Below, piece after piece: positions 32,431 through 44,050 of a DNA stretch of 64,000 bases. The notes below the pieces were generated by a model. That model searched no databases. It saw only the letters and a list, made by a program, of their open reading frames with translations, and was not told the DNA's origin. Origin of the DNA: Candidatus Puniceispirillum sp. (GTDB taxonomy: Bacteria; Pseudomonadota; Alphaproteobacteria; Puniceispirillales; Puniceispirillaceae); assembly GCA_028382965.1 (NCBI GenBank), contig JAOEUK010000005.1, positions 89,971-153,970 of the forward strand, written 5' to 3'. A program made the translations under genes and the position numbers. Every line of letters begins with the position of its first letter. The first letter of the stretch is position 1.

Positions 32431-32875
32431 CAAGCTCTTTTTCAACAAAGGCTTCAAAATCCCTGGCCTCACGAAAGTTTCGATAAACGGACGCGTAACG
32501 AACATAAGCGACTTGATCCAAGTTGGACAGTGCTTCCATTACTAACTCTCCGACACGCGCACTAGGCACATCACCATCTGTATGGCTTTCTAGTTGTCTC
32601 ACGATTCTATTGATTTCCATGGCAACATATTCTGGATCAACGTCACGCTTGCGCAGCGCAATATCAATTGATCGCTCAAGTTTTTTCCTATCAAAAATTG
32701 ATTTTTGTCCATCACGTTTAACAATTGTTAACTCGCGGATTTGCACCCGTTCAAAGGTAGTAAAGCGAGCGTCACACTTGCCACACAATCGCCGGCGCCT
32801 GATAGCAGCTCCATCTTCAGCAGGCCGAGAATCCTTTACTTGCGTTTCCTCATTACCACAAAACGGACAAATCAT
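32423..32875 (-). CDS. nrdR: Transcriptional repressor NrdR
   Basis: [45 protein letters not shown]. Confidence 0.97.
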   Translation of the reverse strand: MICPFCGNEETQVKDSRPAEDGAAIRRRRLCGKCDARFTTFERVQIRELTIVKRDGQKSIFDRKKLERSIDIALRKRDVDPEYVAMEINRIVRQLESHTDGDVPSARVGELVMEALSNLDQVAYVRYASVYRNFREARDFEAFVEKELGD

Positions 32876-32972
32876 GGTGTAACACTACTCCAATCTAACA
32901 AACACTTAGCAATAGTCAGGCAGAAGAGATTCTTGCGACCTCTTACAGATAGTATTGGAAATAGTCTATACA

Positions 32973-34277
32973 CTATTGGTAGATTGGGAAAGCCCGGCAT
33001 AAAACTCTTACTTTTTCACGGACACGTGCCTCGATAAAACTGTTGTCATCAGGGTGATCTGCAAGACCGTCAAGGACATCACCGATCAAATGTCCAATCT
33101 TGACAAATTCTTCATTACCGAAGCCCCTGGTAGTGCCAGCAGGGGTACCGAGACGAACACCTGATGTAACTGTTGGCGGCTGTGGATCAAAAGGAATCCC
33201 ATTCTTGTTGCAGGTAACCCCTGCATTTTCAAGCGACAGCTCAGTAACATTACCGGTCAAACCCTTTGGTCGCAAATCCACCAGCACCACATGCGTGTCT
33301 GTGCCGCCAGATACGGTAGCGACGCCACGCGAAATTAGTGTGTCAGCCAGGATACGAGCGTTGCTAACAACTAAACTCATATAGGCTTTAAATTCTGGGC
33401 GTAGAGCTTCACCAAATGCAACAGCTTTACCTGCAATTGCATGCATAAGAGGGCCACCCTGTAATCCTGGGAACACCGCAGAATTAAACTTTTTTGCCAG
33501 CGCTTCGTCATTTGTCAAAATTAACCCGCCACGCGACGCTCGAAGTGTCTTGTGAGTAGTAGAAGTAACCACATGCGCGTGCTCAATAGGGCTTGGATGA
33601 ACTCCCGCAGCAACCAAGCCAGATATATGTGCCATATCCACCATAAAGAGTGCGCCAACAGAATCTGCAATTTCGCGGAATTTAGCAAAATCAAGGGTTC
33701 TTGGGTAGGCAGAACCACCAGCAAGAATGAGCTTTGGTTTGTTTTGTTCGGCCAATTTTTTAAGTTCATCAAAGTCAACTTGCGCGGTTGTTTCATCCAC
33801 ACCATACTGAATTGCATTAAACCATTTTCCAGATAAGTTCGGCGCCGCTCCATGAGTTAGGTGACCACCAGCAGCTAATGACATACCCAATATAGTGTCA
33901 CCGGGTGTTAGAAGGCTTAAAAAGACCGCTTGGTTAGCCTGCGCGCCTGAATGAGGCTGTACGTTAACAAAATTGCACTTGAAGAGCTCCTTCGCACGAT
34001 CTATGGCTAGAGTTTCTATAACATCCACATTCTCGCAACCACCATAGTAACGACGGCCAGGATAACCCTCCGCATATTTGTTAGTAAGAATTGAGCCCTG
34101 TGCTTCCATGACTGCATTAGAAACTATATTTTCAGAGGCAATCATTTCGATCTGGTCTTGCTGGCGCAAAAGTTCATCACCAATCGCAGCCGCAACTTCT
34201 GGGTCAGTTTGTGCCAAGGGGCCATCAAAAAAACCTTGCATTGTCATTGCTGCTTTTACATTCCCAAATTCATCCAT
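32973..34277 (-). CDS. glyA: Serine hydroxymethyltransferase
   Basis: [46 protein letters not shown]. Confidence 0.97.
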   Translation of the reverse strand: MDEFGNVKAAMTMQGFFDGPLAQTDPEVAAAIGDELLRQQDQIEMIASENIVSNAVMEAQGSILTNKYAEGYPGRRYYGGCENVDVIETLAIDRAKELFKCNFVNVQPHSGAQANQAVFLSLLTPGDTILGMSLAAGGHLTHGAAPNLSGKWFNAIQYGVDETTAQVDFDELKKLAEQNKPKLILAGGSAYPRTLDFAKFREIADSVGALFMVDMAHISGLVAAGVHPSPIEHAHVVTSTTHKTLRASRGGLILTNDEALAKKFNSAVFPGLQGGPLMHAIAGKAVAFGEALRPEFKAYMSLVVSNARILADTLISRGVATVSGGTDTHVVLVDLRPKGLTGNVTELSLENAGVTCNKNGIPFDPQPPTVTSGVRLGTPAGTTRGFGNEEFVKIGHLIGDVLDGLADHPDDNSFIEARVREKVRVLCRAFPIYQ

Positions 34278-34379
34278 AATCCATCTCCTTAAATAAAATG
34301 CGACGTCAATTAGTTTTTAACAAAAGTAATATTGTAATTTTATCATACCATAGAAGCAAAAACAAAGGATACATTCCAA

Positions 34380-34841
34380 TCACAAAGTGCGGCGTTCTGC
34401 CCCAATCACCGCGAGTTTATCAACTCTAGGCTGATGCCGCCCCCCTTCAAATTTGGTAGCTAAAAATGTATCCACACATTTAAGCGCAAGATCACGGGCA
34501 ATCAAACGTTCGCCAAAAGCAAGAACATTGGCATTGTTATGCCGACGCGATAGATTTGCAGCTTCCGATGAGCTAACAAGTGCAGCCCGTACCCAAGCAA
34601 ATCGATTCAACGCAATTGAAATGCCAATGCCACTTCCACAAACAGCAATGCCTAGCCCTTCATCGTTGTTTTCTAATACCATAGCCAATTTGACAGCAGA
34701 ATCAGGATAATCAGCAGCAGTATCAACTGCGGGCCCAAGGTCAACAATCCTATTATCTCTTGAAATAAGATGCTCATAGACAGCCTGCCTAAGCAAACAG
34801 CCTGCATGATCTGACACTAAATAAATCGCCCTTTTTTGCAT
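34380..34841 (-). CDS. rpiB: Ribose-5-phosphate isomerase B
   Basis: LVSDHAGCLLRQAV; GIAVCGSGIGISIALNRF; RRHNNANVLAFGERLI. Confidence 0.94.
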   Translation of the reverse strand: MQKRAIYLVSDHAGCLLRQAVYEHLISRDNRIVDLGPAVDTAADYPDSAVKLAMVLENNDEGLGIAVCGSGIGISIALNRFAWVRAALVSSSEAANLSRRHNNANVLAFGERLIARDLALKCVDTFLATKFEGGRHQPRVDKLAVIGAERRTL

Positions 34842-35096
34842 AACGAGCATACCTTTTTCAATAAAATATCGTTTCTAGACTTCCCTTTATTAAAACAACA
34901 TGTCTGAAAAATGTTTTTTAAACAGTCCGAAGAGCAATCAATCGTTAGCAAAATTTCAGCAACAGCCAAATCATTATGAACATGTTTTTTAATTCCAAGG
35001 CAAAGTATTTACATACTAGTAAATTTTATGTCTTTTTTTTTGAATTTTGTATCGACAAATCGTACATTCTTTTTATCGTTTCAAAAGTAGGTTGTA

Positions 35097-35179
35097 AAAA
35101 CCAAGTTTAAGGAGAGCGTGCTCTGCCAAAAGAGCAGTGAGCAAAAACAACAAGGCGAAAGCCTTGGTTTTCTTCTTTT
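35097..35179 (+). terminator. Structured intergenic element including a bidirectional terminator hairpin
   Basis: CAAGGC-GAAA-GCCTTG (35151-35166) followed by GTTTTCTTCTTTT; reverse side followed by TTGTTTTTG, so it can also terminate the rnj-mce-DUF1467 operon. Confidence 0.7.
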
Positions 35180-35189
35180 ATGACTTGGA

Positions 35190-35426
35190 TTAAAGCTGAC
35201 TAAGTGAAATGAAACTTGAGTCAATGATCCAATAAACAATTGCAAACAGAACTGAACTAATAATGCTTGAAATCATAGCTTTACGCCAAAGCCTTGGTTT
35301 TTCTGGCGCTGATGTAGCATGTCCAATTTCAGCCACGTCAGGTGTTTTAATACCAAATGGTAAGCTCATAAAAAAAACCCACCACCAAAGCAATATAAAC
35401 ACTACTAATCCCGAGACAAAATCCAT
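35190..35426 (-). CDS. DUF1467 family membrane protein
   Basis: WWWVFFMSLPFGIKTPDVAEIGHATSAPEKPRLWRKA. Confidence 0.9.
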   Translation of the reverse strand: MDFVSGLVVFILLWWWVFFMSLPFGIKTPDVAEIGHATSAPEKPRLWRKAMISSIISSVLFAIVYWIIDSSFISLSQL

Positions 35427-35849
35427 CTATTCAGTTCCACTATGTTTAGTTTGCTCTAGTTCAATCAAAGTCCCGTTGAAATCCTTTGGGTGTAAAAATA
35501 TTACTGGATTACCATGCGCACCAATTTTGATTTTACCATCCCCCAGCAGCCGTGCACCTTTTTTAATAAGACTTTTGCAAGCAATATCAATGCTATCAAC
35601 CTCGTAACAGATGTGATGCATACCTCCGTCAGGGCTGCGCTCCAAAAAACCCACTATTGGTGATTTTTCACCATAAGGCTCCATCAACTCAACTTGACCA
35701 TTTGTTGAATGCACAAAGGCAATCCTCACACCATGGTCTATCAATATTTGTGGAGCGCTGATATCAGCTCCCAGCTGATTATGCCAGTGCGCTGCAGCGG
35801 CATCAAGATTAGCAACTGCGATTGCAACATGATTAATTCGTCCAATCAT
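35427..35849 (-). CDS. mce: Methylmalonyl-CoA epimerase
   Basis: INHVAIAVANLDAAAAHW; GGMHHICYEVDSI; FLHPKDFNGTLIELEQ. Confidence 0.94.
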   Translation of the reverse strand: MIGRINHVAIAVANLDAAAAHWHNQLGADISAPQILIDHGVRIAFVHSTNGQVELMEPYGEKSPIVGFLERSPDGGMHHICYEVDSIDIACKSLIKKGARLLGDGKIKIGAHGNPVIFLHPKDFNGTLIELEQTKHSGTE

Positions 35850-37591
35850 GTCCGTAGATCCTCAGCTCTAATCCGCATGATATGCACTTGTGCAATTGGT
35901 CGTAATCCAAATAAGGAACGGGCTACTCTTCGTACTGCTTGTGAGACAACCTCTTCAATTGAGGCATCATTAAGCCGTGCAGTTTTACCAAGAGCTTCGA
36001 TTGCGTCTTCCACAGCAATTGAAGCTGCTGCAATGTAATCACTTGCTAAATCTCCATCACCAACGCCACTTTGTCCAATGCTTGGAACTGTACACAGCCG
36101 CCCAGATTGATTTAAAACTATCGAAACTGTTACAAAGCCGTTCCATAACATTCGTCGACGAGCGCGCATCATATCTGCCTGCAGCTCTATAATATTTCCT
36201 TTTTCAGACGTAAGAGCACCGGTATGCACATTATCAATAATTTGTGCCCTGCCCCCAGATAGCTTGATCATCGCACCATTATTAGAAAGAATTGTTTGCC
36301 CAACCTGACAGTTTTTTGCAAGCTCGGCATGGGCCAGAAGATGGCGCGCTGTGCCATGCACAGGAATGGCAATTTTGGGCCGGATCAGCCCGTACATCTC
36401 AATCATTTCATCACGTGATGGGTGGCCAGATACATGCACTGGCGCGTCCTGATCTGTTACAAGATTAATTTTGCGCCTAACCAGCATGTCCTGAACGCGG
36501 GCAATGGCACTTTCATTGCCCGGTATCTGTCTCGAGGAATAAATAACCGTATCCCCTGCTTCTAGGCTGATGGATTCGTGCGAGGCGGCTGCAATGCGTG
36601 CCATAGCAGCCCTTAGCTCACCTTGGGTACCAGTGCAAACAATGACAATCGCATTGCGCGGTAGTAGATCAACATCACCTTCGGGCACCAAATCCGGCAA
36701 GTCAGCCAGATACCCTACTTCACGTGCTGCAGAAATCGCCCGGTCCAAAGCACGCCCCACAATGGATACTGACCGGCCATTGGCCTTTGCCGCCTGACAG
36801 ATAGAATCAATACGCGCAACATTACTGGCAAAGCAGGTAATCGCAACCCGCCCAGTTGCCTTTGCGATGGCAGCGGTCAACCCTTCCTTTGCATCATTTT
36901 CAGACCCAGTACGCCCTTCAACCATGGCATTTGTTGAGTCACCAACAAGAGCTAAAACTCCCTCATCACCAACAGCCGTCAGCCTCTCGCGATCAGTATT
37001 GCTGCCAAGAACGGGTGTTTCGTCAAACTTCCAGTCACCAGTATGAAGGATTGTACCAGCATCGGTTCGAATGACGAGGGCCGCGGGATCAGGAATTGAA
37101 TGGTTCAGCGCCACCATCTCGATTTCAAAGGCCCCCAACTTAAATGGGGCATTCATTCCGATTTCATGCAGTGGAATATTCAAATCACCCCGTGACTCAG
37201 CTAGTTTACGGCGCAATAGCGCAAGGGTGAATGCACTTCCATAAACCGGACAGCCAATTTGGCTCCAAAGATATGGGATTGCCCCCAAATGGTCTTCATG
37301 GCCGTGAGTCAGCACTAGTCCAGCCAACCTTTCACGCCGATCAGCAATGAATTTTAGATCCGGCAGGATCACATCCACACCGGGGGTGCTTTCATCGGGA
37401 AAAGATATACCAAGATCAACCATGATCCAGCTGTCACAGAAATGGTATAAATTAACATTCATACCAATTTCTCCCGACCCCCCCAGAGGTACAAATAGCA
37501 AATCATCTTTTGAATAACTCATAAAATCGACCTTACTTTTTTTACTTTTTTTAGCTTTTTTAGCGTTGGTTCTGGGCATGGATGCGAACAA
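35846..37591 (-). CDS. rnj: Ribonuclease J
   Basis: VPLGGSGEIGMNVNLY; LTHGHEDHLGAIPYL; SGHPSRDEMIEMYGLIRPKIAIPVHGTARHL. Confidence 0.95.
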   Translation of the reverse strand: MFASMPRTNAKKAKKSKKSKVDFMSYSKDDLLFVPLGGSGEIGMNVNLYHFCDSWIMVDLGISFPDESTPGVDVILPDLKFIADRRERLAGLVLTHGHEDHLGAIPYLWSQIGCPVYGSAFTLALLRRKLAESRGDLNIPLHEIGMNAPFKLGAFEIEMVALNHSIPDPAALVIRTDAGTILHTGDWKFDETPVLGSNTDRERLTAVGDEGVLALVGDSTNAMVEGRTGSENDAKEGLTAAIAKATGRVAITCFASNVARIDSICQAAKANGRSVSIVGRALDRAISAAREVGYLADLPDLVPEGDVDLLPRNAIVIVCTGTQGELRAAMARIAAASHESISLEAGDTVIYSSRQIPGNESAIARVQDMLVRRKINLVTDQDAPVHVSGHPSRDEMIEMYGLIRPKIAIPVHGTARHLLAHAELAKNCQVGQTILSNNGAMIKLSGGRAQIIDNVHTGALTSEKGNIIELQADMMRARRRMLWNGFVTVSIVLNQSGRLCTVPSIGQSGVGDGDLASDYIAAASIAVEDAIEALGKTARLNDASIEEVVSQAVRRVARSLFGLRPIAQVHIMRIRAEDLRT

Positions 37592-38339
37592 GTCCCTTTA
37601 AGGTAAGGTCGGGGTCAACCATCATTATTGCCGCCACGTGATCAGCAAATAAAGGAGCCAGACCACCTGTTGCGATGGCTGGCAAGTTTACCCCATGATC
37701 ATGGCGAAGCCGCTCAATCAAACCATCAACCATGCACACATAGCCCCAGAAAACACCAGAATGCATTGCACTGATCGTGTCTTTTCCAAGGACAGGCATA
37801 TCAGGTGCCCATGGTTCAACTGCCAAGCGCGGCAAACGCGCCGCCGCCAAATAAAGCGCTTCAACCGATAAATTAACCCCCGGTGCAATAATACCTCCGT
37901 CATAAGATCCACCCTTGCCAATCAGATCAAAAGTTGTGGCCGTACCAAAATCAAGAATGATTGCTGGCAGATCATATAGATCACGCGCCGCAACAGCATT
38001 TACAAGACGGTCGGCGCCGGCTTGATCAGGCCGATCAATATTGATTTTGATACCAAGGTCAATATCTTCATCGCCAATAACTTGTGGGATAAGGCCAAAA
38101 CCGCGCTGCGCCAGAATCATCAATTGTGGCTGTACTTCTGGAACAACATTAGCGATGATCATATCTGTAACAAAATCGACCACAATACCCTTCAGAGCCA
38201 TTAACTGGGTTAACCATACCAAATATTCATCAGCGCTGCGCTTTGGATCCGTACTGATCCGCCAATTTGTATGCTGGATATCACCATCATAAAGAGCAAA
38301 TACGATATTGGTATTGCCACAATCTACCGCTAAGAGCAT
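37560..38339 (-). CDS. coaX: Type III pantothenate kinase
   Basis: MLLAVDCGNTNIVFALYDG; GADRLVNAVAA; LDFGTATTFDLIG. Confidence 0.95.
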   Translation of the reverse strand: MLLAVDCGNTNIVFALYDGDIQHTNWRISTDPKRSADEYLVWLTQLMALKGIVVDFVTDMIIANVVPEVQPQLMILAQRGFGLIPQVIGDEDIDLGIKINIDRPDQAGADRLVNAVAARDLYDLPAIILDFGTATTFDLIGKGGSYDGGIIAPGVNLSVEALYLAAARLPRLAVEPWAPDMPVLGKDTISAMHSGVFWGYVCMVDGLIERLRHDHGVNLPAIATGGLAPLFADHVAAIMMVDPDLTLKGLVRIHAQNQR

Positions 38340-38342
38340 AGT

Positions 38343-39119
38343 TTAACTGTCCAAGAGTTTTACATCACCAGTAGTGATATGGTGTGTTTGGCCTGAATCA
38401 TCAAGCAAAAGCAATGCCCCATCCATGCCAAGGTCATGAAAAACTCCTGAAATTTCATTTGTTCCGTGCCGAACAGATAGTGTTTTCCCCAAAAACAGTG
38501 CATTGGCAAGCCACGCATCACGAATAGGAATAAATCCATTCTGATTAAACTGACCATACCAGTAAGCAAGGCGCGCCATATAGAAGCTGGCAAGCTGGTG
38601 CGGAGTTGGTAAATCACCTGCTGTTTTTGGCCAAACATCAGCCAACGCCACCGGCGCGATTGCCTGATGGTTTTTTGCTTTATGGGTTAGAACTGGTGCA
38701 ATATTGATCCCACTGCCTACAATCAGGGTTTTTCCTTCAGCCTCAAGCAGAATGCCAGCAATTTTTCCGCCTCCCATTATCACATCATTAGGCCATTTCA
38801 GCCCTATTTGTGGCATATGCTTGCCATCAAAATGTGGGCCAAGCTGGTCAAGCACTGTATCAAGAACAGCCAAAGATGCTGCAAATGAAAGAGCAAACCA
38901 ATGTTTTTTTTCTGCCGTTGGCCGCAGCAGAACAGATAGATACATACCACCTTTTTTCGATGACCAATGGCGCCCTTGCCGGCCGCGGCCAGCGGTCTGT
39001 TGAATAGCAAGAAAACCGCTGCCCGGCGGCGCCCCTTTTGCCACAGCTTGCTTCGCAAGATCAGATGTGGATGTTGCGCTTTGTTCAGTCGTGATGGACC
39101 AGATCAGCGGATCAGCCAT
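38343..39119 (-). CDS. birA: Biotin-[acetyl-CoA-carboxylase] ligase, no N-terminal HTH
   Basis: QQTAGRGRQGRHWSSKKGGMYLS; LKWPNDVIMGGGKIAGILLEAEG. Confidence 0.94.
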   Translation of the reverse strand: MADPLIWSITTEQSATSTSDLAKQAVAKGAPPGSGFLAIQQTAGRGRQGRHWSSKKGGMYLSVLLRPTAEKKHWFALSFAASLAVLDTVLDQLGPHFDGKHMPQIGLKWPNDVIMGGGKIAGILLEAEGKTLIVGSGINIAPVLTHKAKNHQAIAPVALADVWPKTAGDLPTPHQLASFYMARLAYWYGQFNQNGFIPIRDAWLANALFLGKTLSVRHGTNEISGVFHDLGMDGALLLLDDSGQTHHITTGDVKLLDS

Positions 39120-39125
39120 GCTGAC

Positions 39126-40580
39126 CTAAAGCTCTGCCATCAGCGCGCTTGCGGCAATATTAGCTGACTCCAGCAGCGGGCTAAGACCGACAAAAAATAG
39201 CAGAATAACCATGATTGATACACCAAGCACAACTTTATTGGCAACCGGAATATCGGCATCCAGCGGCTCATCGGCATCTTCAAAATACATGATCTTGATG
39301 ATGCGCAGATAATAGAAAGCACCAACCACGCTCATCACCACACCTGTCACCGCCAACGGGATCAATCCGGCATTGACCGCTGCCAAGAACACATACCATT
39401 TACCAAAGAAGCCAGCCAAAGGTGGAATTCCTGCCATGGAAAACATCATAACCATTAGACCAAGCGCCAGCATGGGATGGGTGCGCGAAAGGCCCTGTAA
39501 ATCGGCAATCTTTGATACCGACTGACCATCACGGCGCATCAATAAAATGACGGCAAAGCTGCCCGCACCCATGAATATATAGCCAGTCATGTAGATCATC
39601 ACACCAAGGACGCCTTGCTGGGTGCCGGCGGCAAGACCTGCCAGCGCATACCCCATATGAGCAATCGACGAGTAGGCCATCATCCGTTTGATATTACTTT
39701 GCATGATCGCACCAAGCGCGCCAACCGCCATAGACGCTATTGAAAGGGCAATCAGCACTTGTGACCATTGATCAGCAATCGAACCAAAAGCGCCATAGGT
39801 CAACCGCATCATCAGCGCCATGGCAGCAACCTTTGGGGCAATCGCAAAAAGAGCTGTTACGGGGCTTGGAGATCCTTCATAAACATCGGGAGTCCACATA
39901 TGGAAAGGCGCTGCCGAAACCTTGAAGGCAATGCCTGAAATCATAAAGACCATGCCAACAATAAAGGCTGCCGGCAGCTGATTAATTGATACGGCAGCGG
40001 CGATACCAGCAAAGCTGGTAGTGCCAGCAAACCCATAAACAAGTGATGCTCCATAAAGTAGCATCCCAGATGACAAGGCACCTAGCAGAAAATATTTCAA
40101 TCCCGCTTCAGAGGATCGCAGCGAATTTGTACGCATTGCAGCCACCACGTAAAGTGGCAAAGATTGCAATTCAACCGCCATATATAATGACATTAAATTA
40201 TTTGCCGAAATCATCAGCATCATGCCAACAAGCGACAGTACAACAAGAAGTGAGAATTCCGGCTTGTTGATATCATCCTTGGCAAGCGGAGTGATCGACA
40301 TATAAAGCGCACTAAATGTGCCAAGAAGCACCAGGATCTTCATATAATCGGCAAAGCTGTCAGCCCGATACATGCCGCCAAAGGCTGTTTCATCATTTGC
40401 CGCACCAAACCAGATAAGCGCCAATGATAGCAAAATACCGCCAAGAGAAATGCGCGTGACACGCCGTGCATTCCTTGCCCCCTCACCACCAAATGCAGTA
40501 ACAAGAACAAGAACAAGTGCAAATGCAGCCAAAAGAATTTCAGGCAAGGCAGGCAAAATATCGTTTAGATTAAATACCAT
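39126..40580 (-). CDS. nuoN: NADH-quinone oxidoreductase subunit N
   Basis: Membrane antiporter-like subunit; position after nuoM; FSMAGIPPLAGFFGKWYVF. Confidence 0.96.
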   Translation of the reverse strand: MVFNLNDILPALPEILLAAFALVLVLVTAFGGEGARNARRVTRISLGGILLSLALIWFGAANDETAFGGMYRADSFADYMKILVLLGTFSALYMSITPLAKDDINKPEFSLLVVLSLVGMMLMISANNLMSLYMAVELQSLPLYVVAAMRTNSLRSSEAGLKYFLLGALSSGMLLYGASLVYGFAGTTSFAGIAAAVSINQLPAAFIVGMVFMISGIAFKVSAAPFHMWTPDVYEGSPSPVTALFAIAPKVAAMALMMRLTYGAFGSIADQWSQVLIALSIASMAVGALGAIMQSNIKRMMAYSSIAHMGYALAGLAAGTQQGVLGVMIYMTGYIFMGAGSFAVILLMRRDGQSVSKIADLQGLSRTHPMLALGLMVMMFSMAGIPPLAGFFGKWYVFLAAVNAGLIPLAVTGVVMSVVGAFYYLRIIKIMYFEDADEPLDADIPVANKVVLGVSIMVILLFFVGLSPLLESANIAASALMAEL

Positions 40581-40598
40581 TTTATGTCCTCAAACTCA

Positions 40599-42104
40599 TT
40601 ACCTTGCTGCCAGAACTGACAGGCCACTTGCAGACAGGCCATCTAACAGAAACTGGATGGATACAGCCATCACATCAAGCAGTGCCATTGGATAGACACC
40701 AAAAAGCAGTACCAGCACAGATAGTGGTAGGAAGATTGAGAATTCCCGCATCTGCATAGGCTCCATTGCTTTTACCTCATCATTTATAATTGCACCAAAC
40801 ATCACACGTCGATATAACCACAACATATAAGCTGCTCCGAGAACAAGGCCTGTTGCGGCAAAGAAGGCAACCCAGCTACTTGCATGCCATGCCCCAACCA
40901 GAACTAGCATTTCACCAACAAACCCGCTTGTTCCTGGTAGCCCAACCGACGCCAGCATCATGAACATGAAAAAAACGGCATAACGGGGCATCACCGCCGC
41001 AACACCTCCATAGGCGCTAATTTCGCGAGTATGCAGACGATCATAAATAACACCAACGCTAAAGAAAAGCGCGGCCGACACAAGACCATGACTGATCATC
41101 TGAAACATCGCGCCAGCGATCCCCTGCTCGGTCATAGTGAAAATGCCAATCGTCACAAATCCCATGTGAGCAACTGAAGAATAAGCAATCAACTTTTTCA
41201 TATCCGTCTGCGCCAACGCCACAAGTGAGGTGTAAATCACTGCAATAATTGACATGGTAAAAATTAGTGGCGCAAAAAATTCAGAAGCTAGAGGGAACAT
41301 CGGCAACGAGAACCGCAAAAAGCCATACCCCCCCATTTTCAACAGTACACCAGCCAAAATCATCGATCCGGCAGTTGGAGCCTGAACATGAGCATCGGGA
41401 AGCCATGTATGAACTGGCCACATTGGCACCTTGACTGCAAATGATGCCAGGAAGCCAAGGAAGAGCCATGTTTGCATCGAACCAGCAAATTGATGTTCTG
41501 TCAGGGCTGGAATGTCAGTTGTGCCCGCATCAACATACATCACCAAAATACAAACCAGCATCAAAACCGACCCAAGAAGCGTATATAAAAAAAACTTAAA
41601 TGCCGCATAAACACGGCGCGAGCCACCCCAGATACCAATAATCAGGAACATAGGGATTAGCACAGCCTCGAAGAACAAATAGAACATCAGCATATCTAGC
41701 GAGACAAACATGCCTACCATCATCGTTTCCAACACAAGAAAAGCGATCATATATTCTCTAACACGGTGTGCAATCGCTTTCCAACTGGCCAAAATAGCCA
41801 ATGGTGTCAAGAGCGTGCTCAGCAAAACAAACGGCATTGAAATGCCATCAATACCTATATGATAGCCAATACCTGTTCCAGCGAGCCAAACAGCCTTTTC
41901 TTCAAATTGGTAACCAATTATCGTGCTATCAAATCCAAACAGGAGAGGCAACGATAGAAAAAATGTAAAGCTAGAGACCCACAAGGCTACCCTACGGGAA
42001 TTTCGCGCCAGAATGTGCTCATCGCCTCTTATCATCAATAAAAACAAAACACCGGCTAACGGCATAAATGTAACTATAGATAAGATAGGCCAACTAACAC
42101 TCAT
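40599..42104 (-). CDS. nuoM: NADH-quinone oxidoreductase subunit M
   Basis: [32 protein letters not shown]. Confidence 0.97.
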   Translation of the reverse strand: MSVSWPILSIVTFMPLAGVLFLLMIRGDEHILARNSRRVALWVSSFTFFLSLPLLFGFDSTIIGYQFEEKAVWLAGTGIGYHIGIDGISMPFVLLSTLLTPLAILASWKAIAHRVREYMIAFLVLETMMVGMFVSLDMLMFYLFFEAVLIPMFLIIGIWGGSRRVYAAFKFFLYTLLGSVLMLVCILVMYVDAGTTDIPALTEHQFAGSMQTWLFLGFLASFAVKVPMWPVHTWLPDAHVQAPTAGSMILAGVLLKMGGYGFLRFSLPMFPLASEFFAPLIFTMSIIAVIYTSLVALAQTDMKKLIAYSSVAHMGFVTIGIFTMTEQGIAGAMFQMISHGLVSAALFFSVGVIYDRLHTREISAYGGVAAVMPRYAVFFMFMMLASVGLPGTSGFVGEMLVLVGAWHASSWVAFFAATGLVLGAAYMLWLYRRVMFGAIINDEVKAMEPMQMREFSIFLPLSVLVLLFGVYPMALLDVMAVSIQFLLDGLSASGLSVLAAR

Positions 42105-42107
42105 TGC

Positions 42108-44045
42108 CTAAACTCCCTCAAAACGGAAATAGTACCAGGTGATAAGCACAACCACCCCTATCAACATGACAAAAGCGTAATGGAAGACAAACCCAGTTTG
42201 GACCCGCGAACAAACACCAGAAAGACGGTACACGAACGCTGAAATACCATCCGGACCAAAGCCGTCAATTGTGTCCTTATCGCCGCGTTGCCAAAGATAT
42301 TTGCCAATCCGCACAGCTGGACGAACAAAGATCGCATCATATAGTTCATCGAAATACCATTTGTTGAAAAACAGCAGATAAACCGGGCGGAACAATGCCG
42401 CTATCCGTGCTGGCATTGATGTCAAATAGCCATAGAACAGAACCGCAAGGGCAACCCCGCTGGTTGCCAGCACAATAGGCAGCAACTTTACCCACGTTGG
42501 CACATGATGCGCATTTTCCATTGCCAAATTGGTTGGTAGAATAAAGATTGATGAGCCCCAAAACTGCTTCATATCATGACCAACAAATAGTTCATAACCA
42601 AGCCAGCCTGAGAACACTGCGCCAATTGCCAGAATTAATAGCGGTAAAGTCATAACCCTAGGAGACTCATGCACATGCGCCATCACTTTGGAGCTCGCCC
42701 TTGGCGCACCGTGAAATGTCATGATCAACAAACGCCAACTATAAAAAGCAGTTAGAAAAGCTGCCAAACATCCAAGCCAAAAAGCCATTCCACCGACGGC
42801 GCTATCAGCTGCGTAAGCGGCTTCAAGAATCATATCTTTGGAATAATAACCAGCAAAGAATGGAAAGCCGGCAAGAGCCAATGAACCAATCCACATCATC
42901 ACATAGGTTACTGGCACTTTTTTCCAAATGCCACCCATATTGCGAAGGTCCTGTTCATCAGACATCGCATGGATAACTGAACCAGCGCCAAGAAACAGTA
43001 AAGCCTTAAAAAATGCGTGAGTTGTTAAATGAAACATTGCCGCAGGATAGGCCGAAACCCCAGCTGCAAAAAACATGTACCCAAGCTGCGAACAAGTCGA
43101 GTACGCAATGACGCGTTTAATGTCAAACTGGGTCATGCCAATCGTTGCCGCAAAAATTGCAGTCAAGGCACCAACCACCGTAATGACATCCAATGCAAAT
43201 GGCGCATATTCCAGCATTGGTGAAAGGCGACAAATCATGAACACACCCGCTGTGACCATGGTTGCCGCATGGATAAGCGCAGATACAGGTGTAGGCCCCT
43301 CCATCGCATCAGGAAGCCACGTATGAAGCCCTAGCTGAGCTGACTTGCCCATTGCACCAATAAAGAGAAGTATCCCTGCAACTTCAAGCGCTGGCAATTG
43401 ATAGCTGAGGAAACTGATATCAGCGGCGGCAATCACACTGGATTGCGCAAAAATAACGTCGAACTCGACAGACCCAAACATTGCGTAAACTGCTAATATA
43501 CCAAGTGCAAAACCAAAGTCACCAACCCGATTAACAACAAAAGCTTTCATCGCCGCCGCATGGGCTGAGTCTTTTTTGTACCAGAAGCCAATCAACAGAT
43601 AAGAGGCAACACCAACCCCCTCCCAGCCAAAAAACATTTGCACTAGATTATCAGCTGTTACCAGCATCAGCATGGCAAAGGTAAAAAGGCTAAGGTAAGA
43701 CATAAAACGCGCACGCGCGCTGTCATGCGACATATATCCAATCGAATAAATATGCACCATCGAAGAGACGCCGGTAACGACAATTAGCATCACCGCAGTC
43801 AATGTGTCAAAACGCAGACTCCAATTAGCAACAAAACTGCCCGATGAAATCCAGCGGCCCAGATTAACCGTTTCCGAAACCCCACCAATTGCCACATTGG
43901 CAAAGGTCACAACCGACAATAATAATGATAACAATAGTGCTGAAACTGTAACCAATTCAGCAGCACGATCACGATGGTAAAGGCCTAGAAATCCTGCAAT
44001 TATTGCCCCGAACAAAGGAAGGAAGACTATAAGTAAATATATCAA
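42108..44045 (-). CDS. nuoL: NADH-quinone oxidoreductase subunit L
   Basis: FFGWEGVGVASYLLIGFW; TWLPDAMEGPTPVSALIHAATMVTAGVFM. Confidence 0.97.
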   Translation of the reverse strand: MIYLLIVFLPLFGAIIAGFLGLYHRDRAAELVTVSALLLSLLLSVVTFANVAIGGVSETVNLGRWISSGSFVANWSLRFDTLTAVMLIVVTGVSSMVHIYSIGYMSHDSARARFMSYLSLFTFAMLMLVTADNLVQMFFGWEGVGVASYLLIGFWYKKDSAHAAAMKAFVVNRVGDFGFALGILAVYAMFGSVEFDVIFAQSSVIAAADISFLSYQLPALEVAGILLFIGAMGKSAQLGLHTWLPDAMEGPTPVSALIHAATMVTAGVFMICRLSPMLEYAPFALDVITVVGALTAIFAATIGMTQFDIKRVIAYSTCSQLGYMFFAAGVSAYPAAMFHLTTHAFFKALLFLGAGSVIHAMSDEQDLRNMGGIWKKVPVTYVMMWIGSLALAGFPFFAGYYSKDMILEAAYAADSAVGGMAFWLGCLAAFLTAFYSWRLLIMTFHGAPRASSKVMAHVHESPRVMTLPLLILAIGAVFSGWLGYELFVGHDMKQFWGSSIFILPTNLAMENAHHVPTWVKLLPIVLATSGVALAVLFYGYLTSMPARIAALFRPVYLLFFNKWYFDELYDAIFVRPAVRIGKYLWQRGDKDTIDGFGPDGISAFVYRLSGVCSRVQTGFVFHYAFVMLIGVVVLITWYYFRFEGV

Positions 44046-44050
44046 CTGCC

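Noticed and set aside
32876-34380. Looked for glycine or FMN riboswitches upstream of glyA and the rib genes
   Set aside because: The short intergenic sequences lack the conserved cores of these riboswitches; rib genes overlap or nearly overlap.
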